Shown: in pieces, positions 1-5,187 of the stretch
How the letters are laid out: every line of letters starts with the position of its first letter
Position numbering within the stretch: position 1 is the stretch's first letter
From: Clostridia bacterium
GTDB lineage: Bacteria; Bacillota; Clostridia; Oscillospirales; CAG-382
Direction of reading: 5' to 3'
Length of the DNA stretch: 5,800 nt
Assembly: GCA_900754535.1 (NCBI GenBank)
Contig: CAAEDF010000050.1
Span: forward strand, 1-5,800
Notes under the pieces: model-generated
Databases searched by the model: none
What the model saw: only the letters and a program-made list of their open reading frames with translations
Told to the model about the DNA's origin: nothing
Made by a program: the position numbers and the translations under genes

Positions 1-465
1 ATGAGAAAAATAGTACCGCTTTCATATCAATACGCAGAAAAGGCCGCCGTCATAGAGGCGGCCTGCTTGGGCTTTTCGGCGGACGGCACCTCCGCCGGCT
101 GCGCATGGAGCGCCGAGCAGATAAAAGATTCGCTTGGTCGAGAGGACTTCTGCTATATAGGGGTGTTTGAAAACGGTGTGCTTGCGGCAGTCTGCTCATA
201 TTACATCGTTATTGACGAGATCCAGATCGTCAACCTTGCCGTTTTGCCCGAATTCAGGCGCAAAGGCATCGGTCGGGCGATGATAGATTACATAAAATTC
301 GACGCGCGGATACAGGACTGCAAAAAGATTTTGCTTGAATACGAAAAAGGCAATCTTGCTGCGGCAGCGCTTTATGAAAGCGTCGGATTTGTCTGCGTAG
401 GAGAAAGAAAAGGCTTTTACGGCTGCAGCGATGCCGTGTTGGCTGATTATACCGTTTCGGCGTAA
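1..465 (+). CDS. rimI: Ribosomal protein bS18-alanine N-acetyltransferase, RimI-type GNAT
   Basis: GNAT-fold protein of 154 aa. RimI transfers an acetyl group from acetyl-CoA to the N-terminal alanine of ribosomal protein bS18 in the cytoplasm. What is seen: a beta-strand leading into the acetyl-CoA pyrophosphate-binding motif R86-x-x-G89-x-G91, then the RimI-like LLEYEKGN segment with E113 (counterpart of the catalytic Glu) and ALYESVGF with Y125 (counterpart of the general-acid Tyr). The next gene is tsaD; in Firmicutes rimI commonly sits between tsaB and tsaD, which supports RimI over another GNAT. The N-terminal part between C22 and W36 appears about eight residues longer than the compact CF..PWS segment usual in RimI. 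The ATG is at base 1, so its ribosome-binding site cannot be seen and a slightly earlier start cannot be excluded, although the N-terminus fits the family. The GNAT call is very safe; the substrate is inferred from synteny and motifs. Confidence 0.85.
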   Translation: MRKIVPLSYQYAEKAAVIEAACLGFSADGTSAGCAWSAEQIKDSLGREDFCYIGVFENGVLAAVCSYYIVIDEIQIVNLAVLPEFRRKGIGRAMIDYIKFDARIQDCKKILLEYEKGNLAAAALYESVGFVCVGERKGFYGCSDAVLADYTVSA

Positions 466-471
466 AAACAA

Positions 472-497
472 GCGCCCTGTCTGATATAACAGAGCGC
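472..497 (-). terminator. Hairpin in the rimI-tsaD gap, terminator-like on the minus strand
   Basis: GCGCCCTGT (472-480) and ACAGAGCGC (489-497) pair around an 8-base loop. On the plus strand the stem has one C-A mismatch. On the minus strand this becomes a G-U pair, giving a full 9-bp stem followed by a T-rich run (TTGTTTTT). No minus-strand gene ends here, so if it acts as a terminator it would stop antisense transcription entering from tsaD. On the plus strand it lies just upstream of the tsaD ribosome-binding site and has no T-run. The function is inferred and weakly supported. Confidence 0.3.
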
Positions 498-522
498 ACC
501 AAAAGAAAGGCAGGCATTATAT

Positions 523-1533
523 ATGCTTATACTCGGAATAGAAAGCTCCTGTGACGAAACCTCCGCCGCCGTTGTTGAGGACGGCCGCCGGATATTGTCA
601 AATGTCGTTTCGTCACAGGTAGAGATACATGCTCTGTACGGCGGAGTAGTGCCCGAGATCGCTTCGCGCGCGCACACGGAAGCGCTTTGCGGAGTAGTAG
701 GCGAGGCACTCAAGCGCGCGGAAGTTAAAATATCGGATATCGGCGCGGTCGCCGTGACATACGGACCCGGTCTTATCGGCGCGCTGCTTACGGGGCTTTC
801 GTTTGCAAAGGGGCTTGCCTGTTATTGTGAAAAGCCGCTGGTCCCCGTGCACCACATACGCGGGCATATCGCCGCAAATTACCCCGTTCACCCCGAGCTG
901 AAGCCGCCGTTTTCCGCGCTTGTCGTCTCAGGCGGGCACACCTCTCTGATACGCGTTGAGGACTATACCGTTTTCAAATGTATCGGGCAGACGCGGGACG
1001 ACGCCGCGGGCGAAGCGTTTGATAAGGTGGCAAGAGTACTCGGGCTGCCCTACCCCGGCGGCTTGATGATGGACAGGCTTGCGTCAAAGGGAAACCCGTC
1101 CGCCTTTCATTTTACCCCCGCCGTCGTCCATGACAGCGAATACGATTTTTCGTTTTCGGGCCTGAAAACCTCGGTGATAAATCATGTCCACACATTGACG
1201 GCGCGCGGCTATGAGCTGACCGAAAAGGATAAGGAGGATATCGCCGCCTCGTTTACGGCCGCGCTTATAAAAACGATAACAACGCGCACGGAGCTTTTGT
1301 TTGAACGCACGGATGACCCCGCGTTCGTACTTGCCGGCGGCGTGGCGGCAAACACCCATTTACGCAAAGCCGTTTCGGAGATGTGTGAAAAATCGGGCAA
1401 AACCCTTTACCTTCCCCCGCTTTCACTGTGCGGCGACAACGCCGCCATGATAGCCGCGCAGGGATACTATGAACTGCTTGACGGTCACACGGCTTCGCTT
1501 TCTCAAAACGCTTTCGCAACACTCGGCATATGA
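523..1533 (+). CDS. tsaD: tRNA N6-adenosine threonylcarbamoyltransferase TsaD (Gcp/YgjD)
   Basis: Catalytic subunit that, with TsaB and TsaE, moves the threonylcarbamoyl group from threonylcarbamoyl-AMP to A37 of ANN-decoding tRNAs (t6A synthesis) in the cytoplasm. At 336 aa it has the usual bacterial length and covers the whole ASKHA fold. Seen in order: the N-terminal nucleotide-fold signature with GIESSCDETS (residues 5-14), the metal-binding HIRGH with H111 and H115, VSGGHT at 135-140, FSGLKTS at 211-217, the nucleotide-binding AGGVAAN at 271-277, and GDNAAMIA with metal-ligand D305. All expected ligands are present. The ATG at 523 has purine-rich AGAAAGG at 504-510 and an AGG at 512-514, eight bases before the start. 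It follows rimI by 57 bases on the same strand and is probably co-transcribed with it. No strong terminator follows, only the AT-rich tract about 60 bases downstream. Confidence 0.98.
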   Translation: MLILGIESSCDETSAAVVEDGRRILSNVVSSQVEIHALYGGVVPEIASRAHTEALCGVVGEALKRAEVKISDIGAVAVTYGPGLIGALLTGLSFAKGLACYCEKPLVPVHHIRGHIAANYPVHPELKPPFSALVVSGGHTSLIRVEDYTVFKCIGQTRDDAAGEAFDKVARVLGLPYPGGLMMDRLASKGNPSAFHFTPAVVHDSEYDFSFSGLKTSVINHVHTLTARGYELTEKDKEDIAASFTAALIKTITTRTELLFERTDDPAFVLAGGVAANTHLRKAVSEMCEKSGKTLYLPPLSLCGDNAAMIAAQGYYELLDGHTASLSQNAFATLGI

Positions 1534-1590
1534 GATTTCCCAACAGTAAACGTGTTTTCTCTCCTCTGTCGGAAGATGCCTTTTTATGCT

Positions 1591-1640
1591 GAAATGTTAT
1601 TTTTTGAAAAAAAATTTGTCGTTTTTTACAATTGATTTTT
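1591..1640. other. AT-rich tract (84% A+T) beside the DnaA-box cluster
   Basis: Only 8 of these 50 bases are G or C, in a window of otherwise roughly balanced composition. The tract contains several runs of five to eight T or A. It can be read two ways. It could be a duplex-unwinding-type element, since it begins 87 bases before the first DnaA-like box. It could instead be a poor terminator for tsaD, since AATTTGT (1613-1619) can pair with ACAATT (1628-1633) with one bulge, followed by a T-run at 1636-1641. The stem is almost all A-T, so the terminator reading is weak. Confidence 0.4.
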
Positions 1641-1677
1641 TGCGTTTGCCTGTTCCGCGCATCAAATCAGAATTACA

Positions 1678-1798
1678 TAATGCACACGGGTAAATGTTGA
1701 TAACTTTGTGGGTATGTTTATAACTTAACGCTCTTTTGCCGTCTTACGCCCTCTTTCGGAGGCATAAATGTGGATAAGTATGTGGGAAATGTGGATTA
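1678..1798. promoter_or_regulatory. Cluster of seven DnaA-box-like 9-mers
   Basis: Compared with the DnaA box TTATCCACA, the minus strand carries six matches: 1695-1703 (TTATCAACA, one mismatch), 1707-1715 (ATACCCACA, two), 1715-1723 (TTATAAACA, two), 1769-1777 (TTATCCACA, perfect), 1781-1789 (TTTCCCACA, two) and 1790-1798 (TAATCCACA, one). A seventh, TAATGCACA at 1678-1686, lies on the plus strand; it has one mismatch to the looser TTATNCACA. The boxes form two groups of three with start spacings of 12 and 8, then 12 and 9 bases. Six share one orientation. Such density in 121 bases with an AT-rich neighbour is typical of DnaA-binding regions such as oriC or DnaA-titration sites. No dnaA, dnaN, rpmH or parAB is in view, and five of six flanking genes would be transcribed head-on to forks leaving this site, which counts against an active origin. 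DnaA binding itself is inferred. Confidence 0.55.
1697..1724 (+). promoter_or_regulatory. Possible sigma-A promoter inside the DnaA-box cluster
   Basis: TTGATA at 1697-1702 (5 of 6 to TTGACA) is followed after 16 bases by TATAAC at 1719-1724 (5 of 6 to TATAAT), predicting a transcript starting near 1731. It overlaps the first group of DnaA-like boxes, so DnaA binding would occlude it. The only ORF it could serve before the convergent DUF6062 gene is the 19-codon frame at 1768. The match may be a by-product of the TGTTGATAA and TGTTTATAA box sequences. Confidence 0.3.
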
Positions 1799-1827
1799 CT
1801 GCATTGATTTCACATTATGCGACGTAA
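1768..1827 (+). CDS. Possible 19-codon ORF (Trp-rich microprotein or leader peptide)
   Basis: An ATG at 1768 follows GGAGG at 1758-1762 with a 5-base spacer and opens a frame encoding MWISMWEMWITALISHYAT before TAA. It is preceded by a promoter-like sequence at 1697-1724. Three of 19 residues are Trp, because the codon pair ATG-TGG occurs three times, twice within DnaA-like boxes. The peptide would be hydrophobic. Nothing downstream on this strand could be regulated by a Trp leader, since the next gene is convergent. The GGAGG also lies in a small 4-bp stem (CCTC 1750-1753 with GAGG 1759-1762). I do not recognise it; it may be chance. Confidence 0.18.
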   Translation: MWISMWEMWITALISHYAT

Positions 1828-1847
1828 ATTATGTCAACATGCCGAAG

Positions 1848-1868
1848 CAAACAGACGGCTTTGTCCGT
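1848..1868 (-). terminator. Weak terminator-like hairpin after the DUF6062 gene
   Basis: Immediately after the TGA, the minus strand reads ACGGAC, a 6-base loop, then GTCTGT, forming a 6-bp stem with one G-U pair, followed by TTGCTTC. The T-run is poor. Its position directly behind the stop codon is the main support. Read on the plus strand the stem has an A-C mismatch and no T-run. Confidence 0.3.
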
Positions 1869-2555
1869 TCATACGCTCCCGTTCAGGAAGGCCAATGTAC
1901 GTTCGACGGAATCCCTGGAATTTTTCCAGTCCTCGCCGCTGTATCTGTAATCGAATTTTTTGCAAAACCATGACACGTCGCCCGAAAGCTCTTCGAGATA
2001 GTGTTCGACTATCGACGAAGCGTCTTTCACAAACTGTGCGTATTTATCTTTCGGAAGGTTCTCCCTGCCCTTTACCAAAAGCGCTCTGTAATGCGGCAGG
2101 CAAAACAGCCTTTGCTCGCGGAAAAGCTTTCTGAACTCCTCCTCTCTCTCATACATGACGACCGCCGTTTCCGTCATCCTTTCGAGAGTTGTTTCTATCC
2201 TGTCGCAGATATAGCAGCTGTGCTCAAGGGCATCCAGGTATTTTACCGTTCCTGCGGCAATATCACGCGCAAGGAAGCCCCCCGTTTTGATACCCTTACC
2301 CACCTCGGCAAGATGGCTTTCCAGCGTAAGCGCAAGAGGCAGACGGCTTCCTTTTGCATACATTTTTTTCAAATGGTCGGCACAGAATCCCTTTTTGTTT
2401 GTCTGTATCCTTATATCGGGTTCCATCATGGACGCTCCGAGTATGAGATCGAGTTCGTTGTTTTCCCATTTTTCGCGAAGCAGGCAAAGCGGGCAGCGAC
2501 CGTCTCTTTGCTCAAATGCTTCGGAAACCGGCACGGTGTATATGTGTTCCTTCAT
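1869..2555 (-). CDS. DUF6062 family protein with duplicated Cys-Cys/Cys-His modules
   Basis: A cytoplasmic protein of 228 aa with no signal peptide or membrane segment. Its N-terminus (MKEHIYTVPVSEAFE), the MEPDIRIQTNKKGFC segment and the C-terminal FDYRYSGEDW...NSRDSVERTLAFL ending resemble the DUF6062 family of Clostridia, whose function is unknown. Two metal-site-like modules are visible: C21-x2-C24 with C58-x2-H61, and C114-x2-C117 with C152-x2-H155. Spacing within them is almost identical (33 and 34 residues), and both Cys-His pairs are followed by a similar stretch (HLKKMYAKG and HYRALLVKG), so the protein probably arose by internal duplication. Zinc binding is inferred. A third candidate thiol is C198. 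The start at 2555 is chosen because the family begins MKE; AAGGG at 2570-2566 lies ten bases upstream. A strong promoter lies 39 bases upstream of the start. It is divergent from ogg, but a functional link is not shown. Confidence 0.85.
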   Translation of the reverse strand: MKEHIYTVPVSEAFEQRDGRCPLCLLREKWENNELDLILGASMMEPDIRIQTNKKGFCADHLKKMYAKGSRLPLALTLESHLAEVGKGIKTGGFLARDIAAGTVKYLDALEHSCYICDRIETTLERMTETAVVMYEREEEFRKLFREQRLFCLPHYRALLVKGRENLPKDKYAQFVKDASSIVEHYLEELSGDVSWFCKKFDYRYSGEDWKNSRDSVERTLAFLNGSV

Positions 2556-2593
2556 TTTATCATTTCCCTTCGGCAGGCTTTTTGATTTCGTTT

Positions 2594-2622
2594 ATTATAC
2601 ACAATTTTCTTTTTACAATCAA
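2594..2622 (-). promoter_or_regulatory. Sigma-A promoter of the DUF6062 gene
   Basis: On the minus strand TTGATT (2622-2617) and a perfect TATAAT (2599-2594) are separated by exactly 17 bases. Transcription should start near 2587, giving a leader of about 31 bases. An 8-bp palindrome, AACCGGTT (2627-2634), sits just upstream of the -35 box; it may be chance. Confidence 0.75.
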
Positions 2623-2650
2623 GCAAAACCGGTTACATCAGGTAAAATCT

Positions 2651-2702
2651 TTTGACAAAAACAGTTCCTATGCCGCTATGTATCTGTCAAACCTGATATA
2701 CA
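2651..2702 (+). promoter_or_regulatory. Probable promoter region of ogg with a 7-bp inverted repeat
   Basis: A perfect -35 hexamer TTGACA lies at 2652-2657, but the -10 candidate at matching distance is weak (TATGTA at 2677-2682, spacer 19). Alternatively, an extended -10 (TG-A-TATACA, 2694-2702) could act without a -35 box. The 7-mers TTTGACA (2651-2657) and TGTCAAA (2685-2691) are exact inverted copies whose centres are 34 bases apart, enclosing the first promoter; this could be a looping operator or chance. Confidence 0.4.
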
Positions 2703-2732
2703 CCGTTTTTATGTTATTCGGAAAGGCAGAGC

Positions 2733-3578
2733 ATGCTTATGGAAATCACCTTCAACGACACCGGTACCGTTATAACCTCCGGCGGAGATTTTGATATAAA
2801 AAAGACTTTCGAGTGCGGACAGTGCTTCCGCTTTGACCCCGATGGAGACGGCTACACCGGAACCGCGTTCGGACGTGTGCTTCATCTTACGCAGTGCGGA
2901 GACACGGTCACTCTCTGCGGCGTGGGAAAGGAAGATTTCAAAAATATCTGGGAGCCGTTTTTCGATATTGACCGTGATTACTCCGGATTGTCGCATGATA
3001 TGTGTACAGACGACACACTCAGCCGCGCATACGGCTATTCCCGCGGGATACGCATACTTGCGCAGGACCCGTGGGAAACATTGTGTTCGTTTATAATATC
3101 GCAAAACAACAACATACCGCGGATAAAGAAAATAATAGGTCTGCTTTGCATGAACTTCGGCGAGCGCATACAGGGAACGCAGTATTACTCTTTTCCGTCC
3201 GCACGGCGGATTGCCGACGAGGACGTGGAAGCTCTTGATGTGATACGCAGCGGATTCAGGTCAAAATACATATACGATGCAGCCGTAAAGGTCGCAGACG
3301 GCAGCATAGACCTTGAACTGCTTAAAACGCTGCCTTACGAAGAAGCGAAAAGCGCTCTTATGAGTATAAAGGGCGTAGGTGAAAAGGTTGCAAACTGCGT
3401 GCTTTTGTTTTCGCTTGGATTTTACGGAGCGTTCCCCGTTGACGTATGGGTGAAAAAGGTTATAATCAAATACTACGGCGACGATTTTGATTCGGCACGG
3501 TTCGGGAAATATGCCGGGATAGCGCAGCAGTATCTTTTCTATTACGAACGTTCGCTGGGAAACGAAAAACAGCTTTAA
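2733..3578 (+). CDS. ogg: 8-oxoguanine DNA glycosylase/AP lyase, OGG1-type
   Basis: Base-excision repair enzyme that removes 8-oxoguanine opposite cytosine and nicks the abasic site through a Schiff-base intermediate. It has 281 aa: an OGG N-terminal domain (residues about 10-110, including FECGQCFRF at 26-34), then the helix-hairpin-helix GPD core from about residue 113 (WETLCSFIISQNNN at 114-127). The hairpin is GVGEKVANC (214-222), in which K218 is the nucleophilic lysine. D237 in PVDVW is the catalytic aspartate, 19 residues after K218, the same interval as K249-D268 in human OGG1. The retained Lys makes it a bifunctional glycosylase rather than AlkA, which lacks it. The ATG at 2733 has GGAAAGG at 2720-2726, six bases upstream; a second ATG at 2739 is too far from that site. 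The downstream gap shows no convincing plus-strand terminator. The substrate is assigned from family motifs. Confidence 0.93.
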   Translation: MLMEITFNDTGTVITSGGDFDIKKTFECGQCFRFDPDGDGYTGTAFGRVLHLTQCGDTVTLCGVGKEDFKNIWEPFFDIDRDYSGLSHDMCTDDTLSRAYGYSRGIRILAQDPWETLCSFIISQNNNIPRIKKIIGLLCMNFGERIQGTQYYSFPSARRIADEDVEALDVIRSGFRSKYIYDAAVKVADGSIDLELLKTLPYEEAKSALMSIKGVGEKVANCVLLFSLGFYGAFPVDVWVKKVIIKYYGDDFDSARFGKYAGIAQQYLFYYERSLGNEKQL

Positions 3579-3652
3579 TTTGCATTCTTGCTTTTTTAAA
3601 AGAAAATCAGGCACGATCTCATATATAAAACGCGGGAGCTTAAAAAATTCTC

Positions 3653-3676
3653 AAAAAGCAGACTATGTCCGGTCTG
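3653..3676 (-). terminator. Second, weaker leftward terminator
   Basis: Read on the minus strand, CAGAC (3676-3672) and GTCTG (3663-3659) form a 5-bp stem with an 8-base loop, followed by C and five T. It lies about 25 bases beyond the strong terminator at 3701-3735 and could catch readthrough from the thiamine diphosphokinase transcript. The same GTCTGA (3672-3677) could instead pair with TCAGAC at 3694-3699, so two alternative stems compete here. Confidence 0.4.
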
Positions 3677-3700
3677 AATTATATATTTCCCGGTCAGACG

Positions 3701-3735
3701 AAAAAAGCCGGCGCAAAGTACATCTTTACGCCGAC
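3701..3735 (-). terminator. Strong rho-independent terminator of thiN
   Basis: On the minus strand, bases 3735-3724 and 3718-3707 form a 12-bp stem with two G-U pairs around a 5-base loop, closed by a GC-rich base (CGGCG with CGCCG) and followed directly by six T (3706-3701). On the plus strand the two G-U pairs become C-A mismatches and no T-run follows, so the element is specific for leftward transcripts. It lies 54 bases past the thiN stop codon. Confidence 0.85.
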
Positions 3736-3789
3736 AAACTTAAAGAATACGTTTTTCTCCCGCAAACGCAGATACCGACGCAGGAAACG

Positions 3790-4452
3790 TCAGGCAATTT
3801 CATGATGTATGAATTCCGGTGCAACGATGTCGCCTGGGCATTCCCAAAGCACGGCAAGCGCTCCGTCATCCACGCTGACACACGCTTTCCTGCCGATAAA
3901 TTCGTTGCTTACCCCGAGTGTGACATCACAATCGAGCACCGCGTTTTCAAGCGGAAATTTCAGCCCTTTCAGCGTGACGCCTCTTGCCGGATCCGACAGA
4001 GCGAAAATCGACAGGTGACCTTTATTTTCGGTGTTGAACAAAATGCTTGAATTTCTGACGGCCGTAACGGCGTAACCGTTTCCGGTCATTATTCCCTCTC
4101 CGCCGCGGTTAGCGATATAAAGCAGCAGCCGGATATTTCCGAGCGTATGGTCCAGCCTGCCGCCGGTACCGCCGTACAGCCGGAATTTTCCGAATCCGCG
4201 CGAAAAGCCCTCCTTGACGGCTATCATCATATCGGTCTCGTCCTTGAGCACCGGAAAGCACAGCACATTATCGCCTTCCGGCCGCTTGCCGAGCGAATCA
4301 AAATCGCCGACCACAAGGTCGGGCCGTATACCGTGCCCGGAGACAATATCAAAACCGCCGTCTGCCGCAATCACAAAATCGTCCCTGCCGGGTAAAGCGA
4401 ATTCATTGCCGAAATACTCCCCCGCGCCGTATATGATGCAAAGCCCGTCCAT
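3790..4452 (-). CDS. thiN: Thiamine diphosphokinase (thiamine pyrophosphokinase, ThiN/YloS type)
   Basis: Transfers a pyrophosphate from ATP to thiamine to make the cofactor thiamine diphosphate in the cytoplasm, allowing salvaged thiamine to be used in one step. From the ATG at 4452 it is 220 aa, close to the family length. The catalytic N-terminal domain shows AADGG (29-33), PDLVVGDFDSLG (44-55), DETD (71-74) and GGTGGRLDHTLGN (94-106), the acidic and glycine-rich motifs that bind metal and nucleotide. The C-terminal beta-rich thiamine-binding domain includes ALSDPARGVTLKGLKFPL (151-168) and GVSNEFIG (180-187). The start at 4452 is preferred over an upstream GTG at 4518: GGAAGGGAG (4469-4461) sits eight bases before it, and the GTG lies inside the predicted promoter. 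No TPP riboswitch is visible in the short leader. It has its own promoter and a strong terminator, so it is probably monocistronic, with possible readthrough from tlpA. Confidence 0.95.
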   Translation of the reverse strand: MDGLCIIYGAGEYFGNEFALPGRDDFVIAADGGFDIVSGHGIRPDLVVGDFDSLGKRPEGDNVLCFPVLKDETDMMIAVKEGFSRGFGKFRLYGGTGGRLDHTLGNIRLLLYIANRGGEGIMTGNGYAVTAVRNSSILFNTENKGHLSIFALSDPARGVTLKGLKFPLENAVLDCDVTLGVSNEFIGRKACVSVDDGALAVLWECPGDIVAPEFIHHEIA

Positions 4453-4506
4453 AACCCGTGCTCCCTTCCGCACGCGCGGCCGATACAGGCCGGACATGCA
4501 GATCAT

Positions 4507-4535
4507 ATGATACCACACAACGCCTGTTTTTTCAA
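4507..4535 (-). promoter_or_regulatory. Sigma-A promoter of thiN
   Basis: On the minus strand TTGAAA (4535-4530) and TATCAT (4512-4507), each 5 of 6 to consensus, are separated by 17 bases. Transcription should start near 4500, giving a leader of about 48 bases. That leader holds a small CCGC-GCGT-GCGG hairpin just before the ribosome-binding site, but none of the conserved TPP-riboswitch sequence such as CTGAGA. The promoter occupies much of the 102-base gap between tlpA and thiN. Confidence 0.7.
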
Positions 4536-4554
4536 TACCCTAAAACCGGTCGGA

Positions 4555-5172
4555 TCAGTCGGCGGGAGATATCATATCCATTCCCTGCTTTATGATCTCG
4601 CCGTCAAGCGACCCCTGAGCGTATGCCGCAATATTGCCGCGCGCATCTATAAAATAAGTTACGGGGATCGAATAAACGGAAAATTCGGACGCTCCCTCGC
4701 CGTCTATGTCAAAATACACCGGGAATCCGTATCCCGCTTCTTCTATGAATTCCTTTGCACCCGCGACCGTTTCACGGCTCCCGTCGGTGAGGTTGACCAT
4801 CAGGAAATGAAATTCGTCGCCGTATTCGGAGTAAAGTTTGTCAAATTCCGGCATTTCGTTTTTGCACGGTCCGCACCAGCTTGCCCAGAAATTGAGTACG
4901 ACGGGCTTGCCCTCAAAATCCGAGAGGCGGACGGTGTTCCCGTCACTGTCGGTCATAAGAAAATCGGGCGCAGGGTATTCCTGGCCGGCGGATGTATCGG
5001 ATCCGTCAGACGCGGCGGTGTGCGAGTCCGAGCCTTCGGCGGGCGACGAACCGGCAGCATGCAATGTATCATGACCGACATTGCCGGAAAGTGAATTATA
5101 CAATATCGCCGCGCCTCCGATAACAAAGCAGCCGACTATCAGCAGTATAACGAGAAGCTTTTTGTTTTTCAT
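4555..5172 (-). CDS. Membrane-anchored TlpA/ResA-family thiol-disulfide oxidoreductase
   Basis: Extracytoplasmic thioredoxin-fold protein of 205 aa. Residues 2-5 are basic and residues 6-25 form one hydrophobic segment that should anchor it to the membrane. I12-V13-G14-C15 fits a lipobox, so lipidation is possible, but the hydrophobic run continues past C15, favouring an uncleaved anchor. A Ser/Asp/Ala/Thr-rich linker (about 30-65) leads to the AhpC/TSA-redoxin domain: PAPDF (67-71), the active site WCGPC with C100 and C103, and the cis-proline P170 in SIPVTYF. In the family such proteins reduce disulfides in apocytochrome c, spore proteins or other exported thiol proteins; the target here is unknown. 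The ATG at 5172 (MKNKK) is chosen over the one at 5202 because AGGAG (5187-5183) lies ten bases upstream. CcdA immediately upstream is the likely electron donor. Confidence 0.93.
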   Translation of the reverse strand: MKNKKLLVILLIVGCFVIGGAAILYNSLSGNVGHDTLHAAGSSPAEGSDSHTAASDGSDTSAGQEYPAPDFLMTDSDGNTVRLSDFEGKPVVLNFWASWCGPCKNEMPEFDKLYSEYGDEFHFLMVNLTDGSRETVAGAKEFIEEAGYGFPVYFDIDGEGASEFSVYSIPVTYFIDARGNIAAYAQGSLDGEIIKQGMDMISPAD

Positions 5173-5182
5173 AACCGTGTTA

Positions 5183-5187
5183 CTCCT
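5183..5187 (-). promoter_or_regulatory. tlpA-like gene ribosome-binding site overlapping the ccdA stop codon
   Basis: AGGAG at 5187-5183 shares two bases with the ccdA stop TAG (5188-5186). Only 13 bases separate that stop from the next ATG. Ribosomes ending ccdA therefore sit on the Shine-Dalgarno sequence of the thioredoxin gene, suggesting translational coupling. This site also decides the start at 5172. Confidence 0.75.

Noticed and set aside
1678..1798. Calling this region the chromosomal origin outright
   Set aside because: Only the 9-mers and AT content support it. There is no dnaA or dnaN in view, most flanking genes point the wrong way, and genome-wide skew cannot be seen, so it is annotated only as a DnaA-box-like cluster.
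1768..1827. Trp-codon leader peptide controlling an attenuator
   Set aside because: Three TGG codons look suggestive, but no plus-strand gene lies downstream; the next gene is convergent. The TGTGG repeats are explained by the DnaA-like 9-mers.
1770..1973. 67-codon plus-strand frame starting with GTG
   Set aside because: It runs antisense into the DUF6062 gene, has no recognisable features, and the better-placed ATG at 1768 is in another frame.
2001..2585. 194-codon plus-strand ORF
   Set aside because: It is the antisense shadow of the DUF6062 gene, which has family motifs, a promoter and a ribosome-binding site.
3580..4050. 156-codon plus-strand ORF after ogg
   Set aside because: It crosses the leftward terminators and then runs antisense to thiN, whose catalytic motifs are clear.
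4453..4500. TPP riboswitch in the thiN leader
   Set aside because: The leader is only about 48 bases and lacks the conserved TPP-binding sequences; only a small GC hairpin is present.
4453..4518. Longer thiN starting at GTG 4518
   Set aside because: That start lies between the predicted -35 and -10 boxes and would add 22 residues not expected in the family. The ATG at 4452 has a strong ribosome-binding site.
4507..5094. 195-codon plus-strand ORF
   Set aside because: It is antisense to the TlpA-like gene, which has WCGPC and a good ribosome-binding site, and shows no domain of its own.
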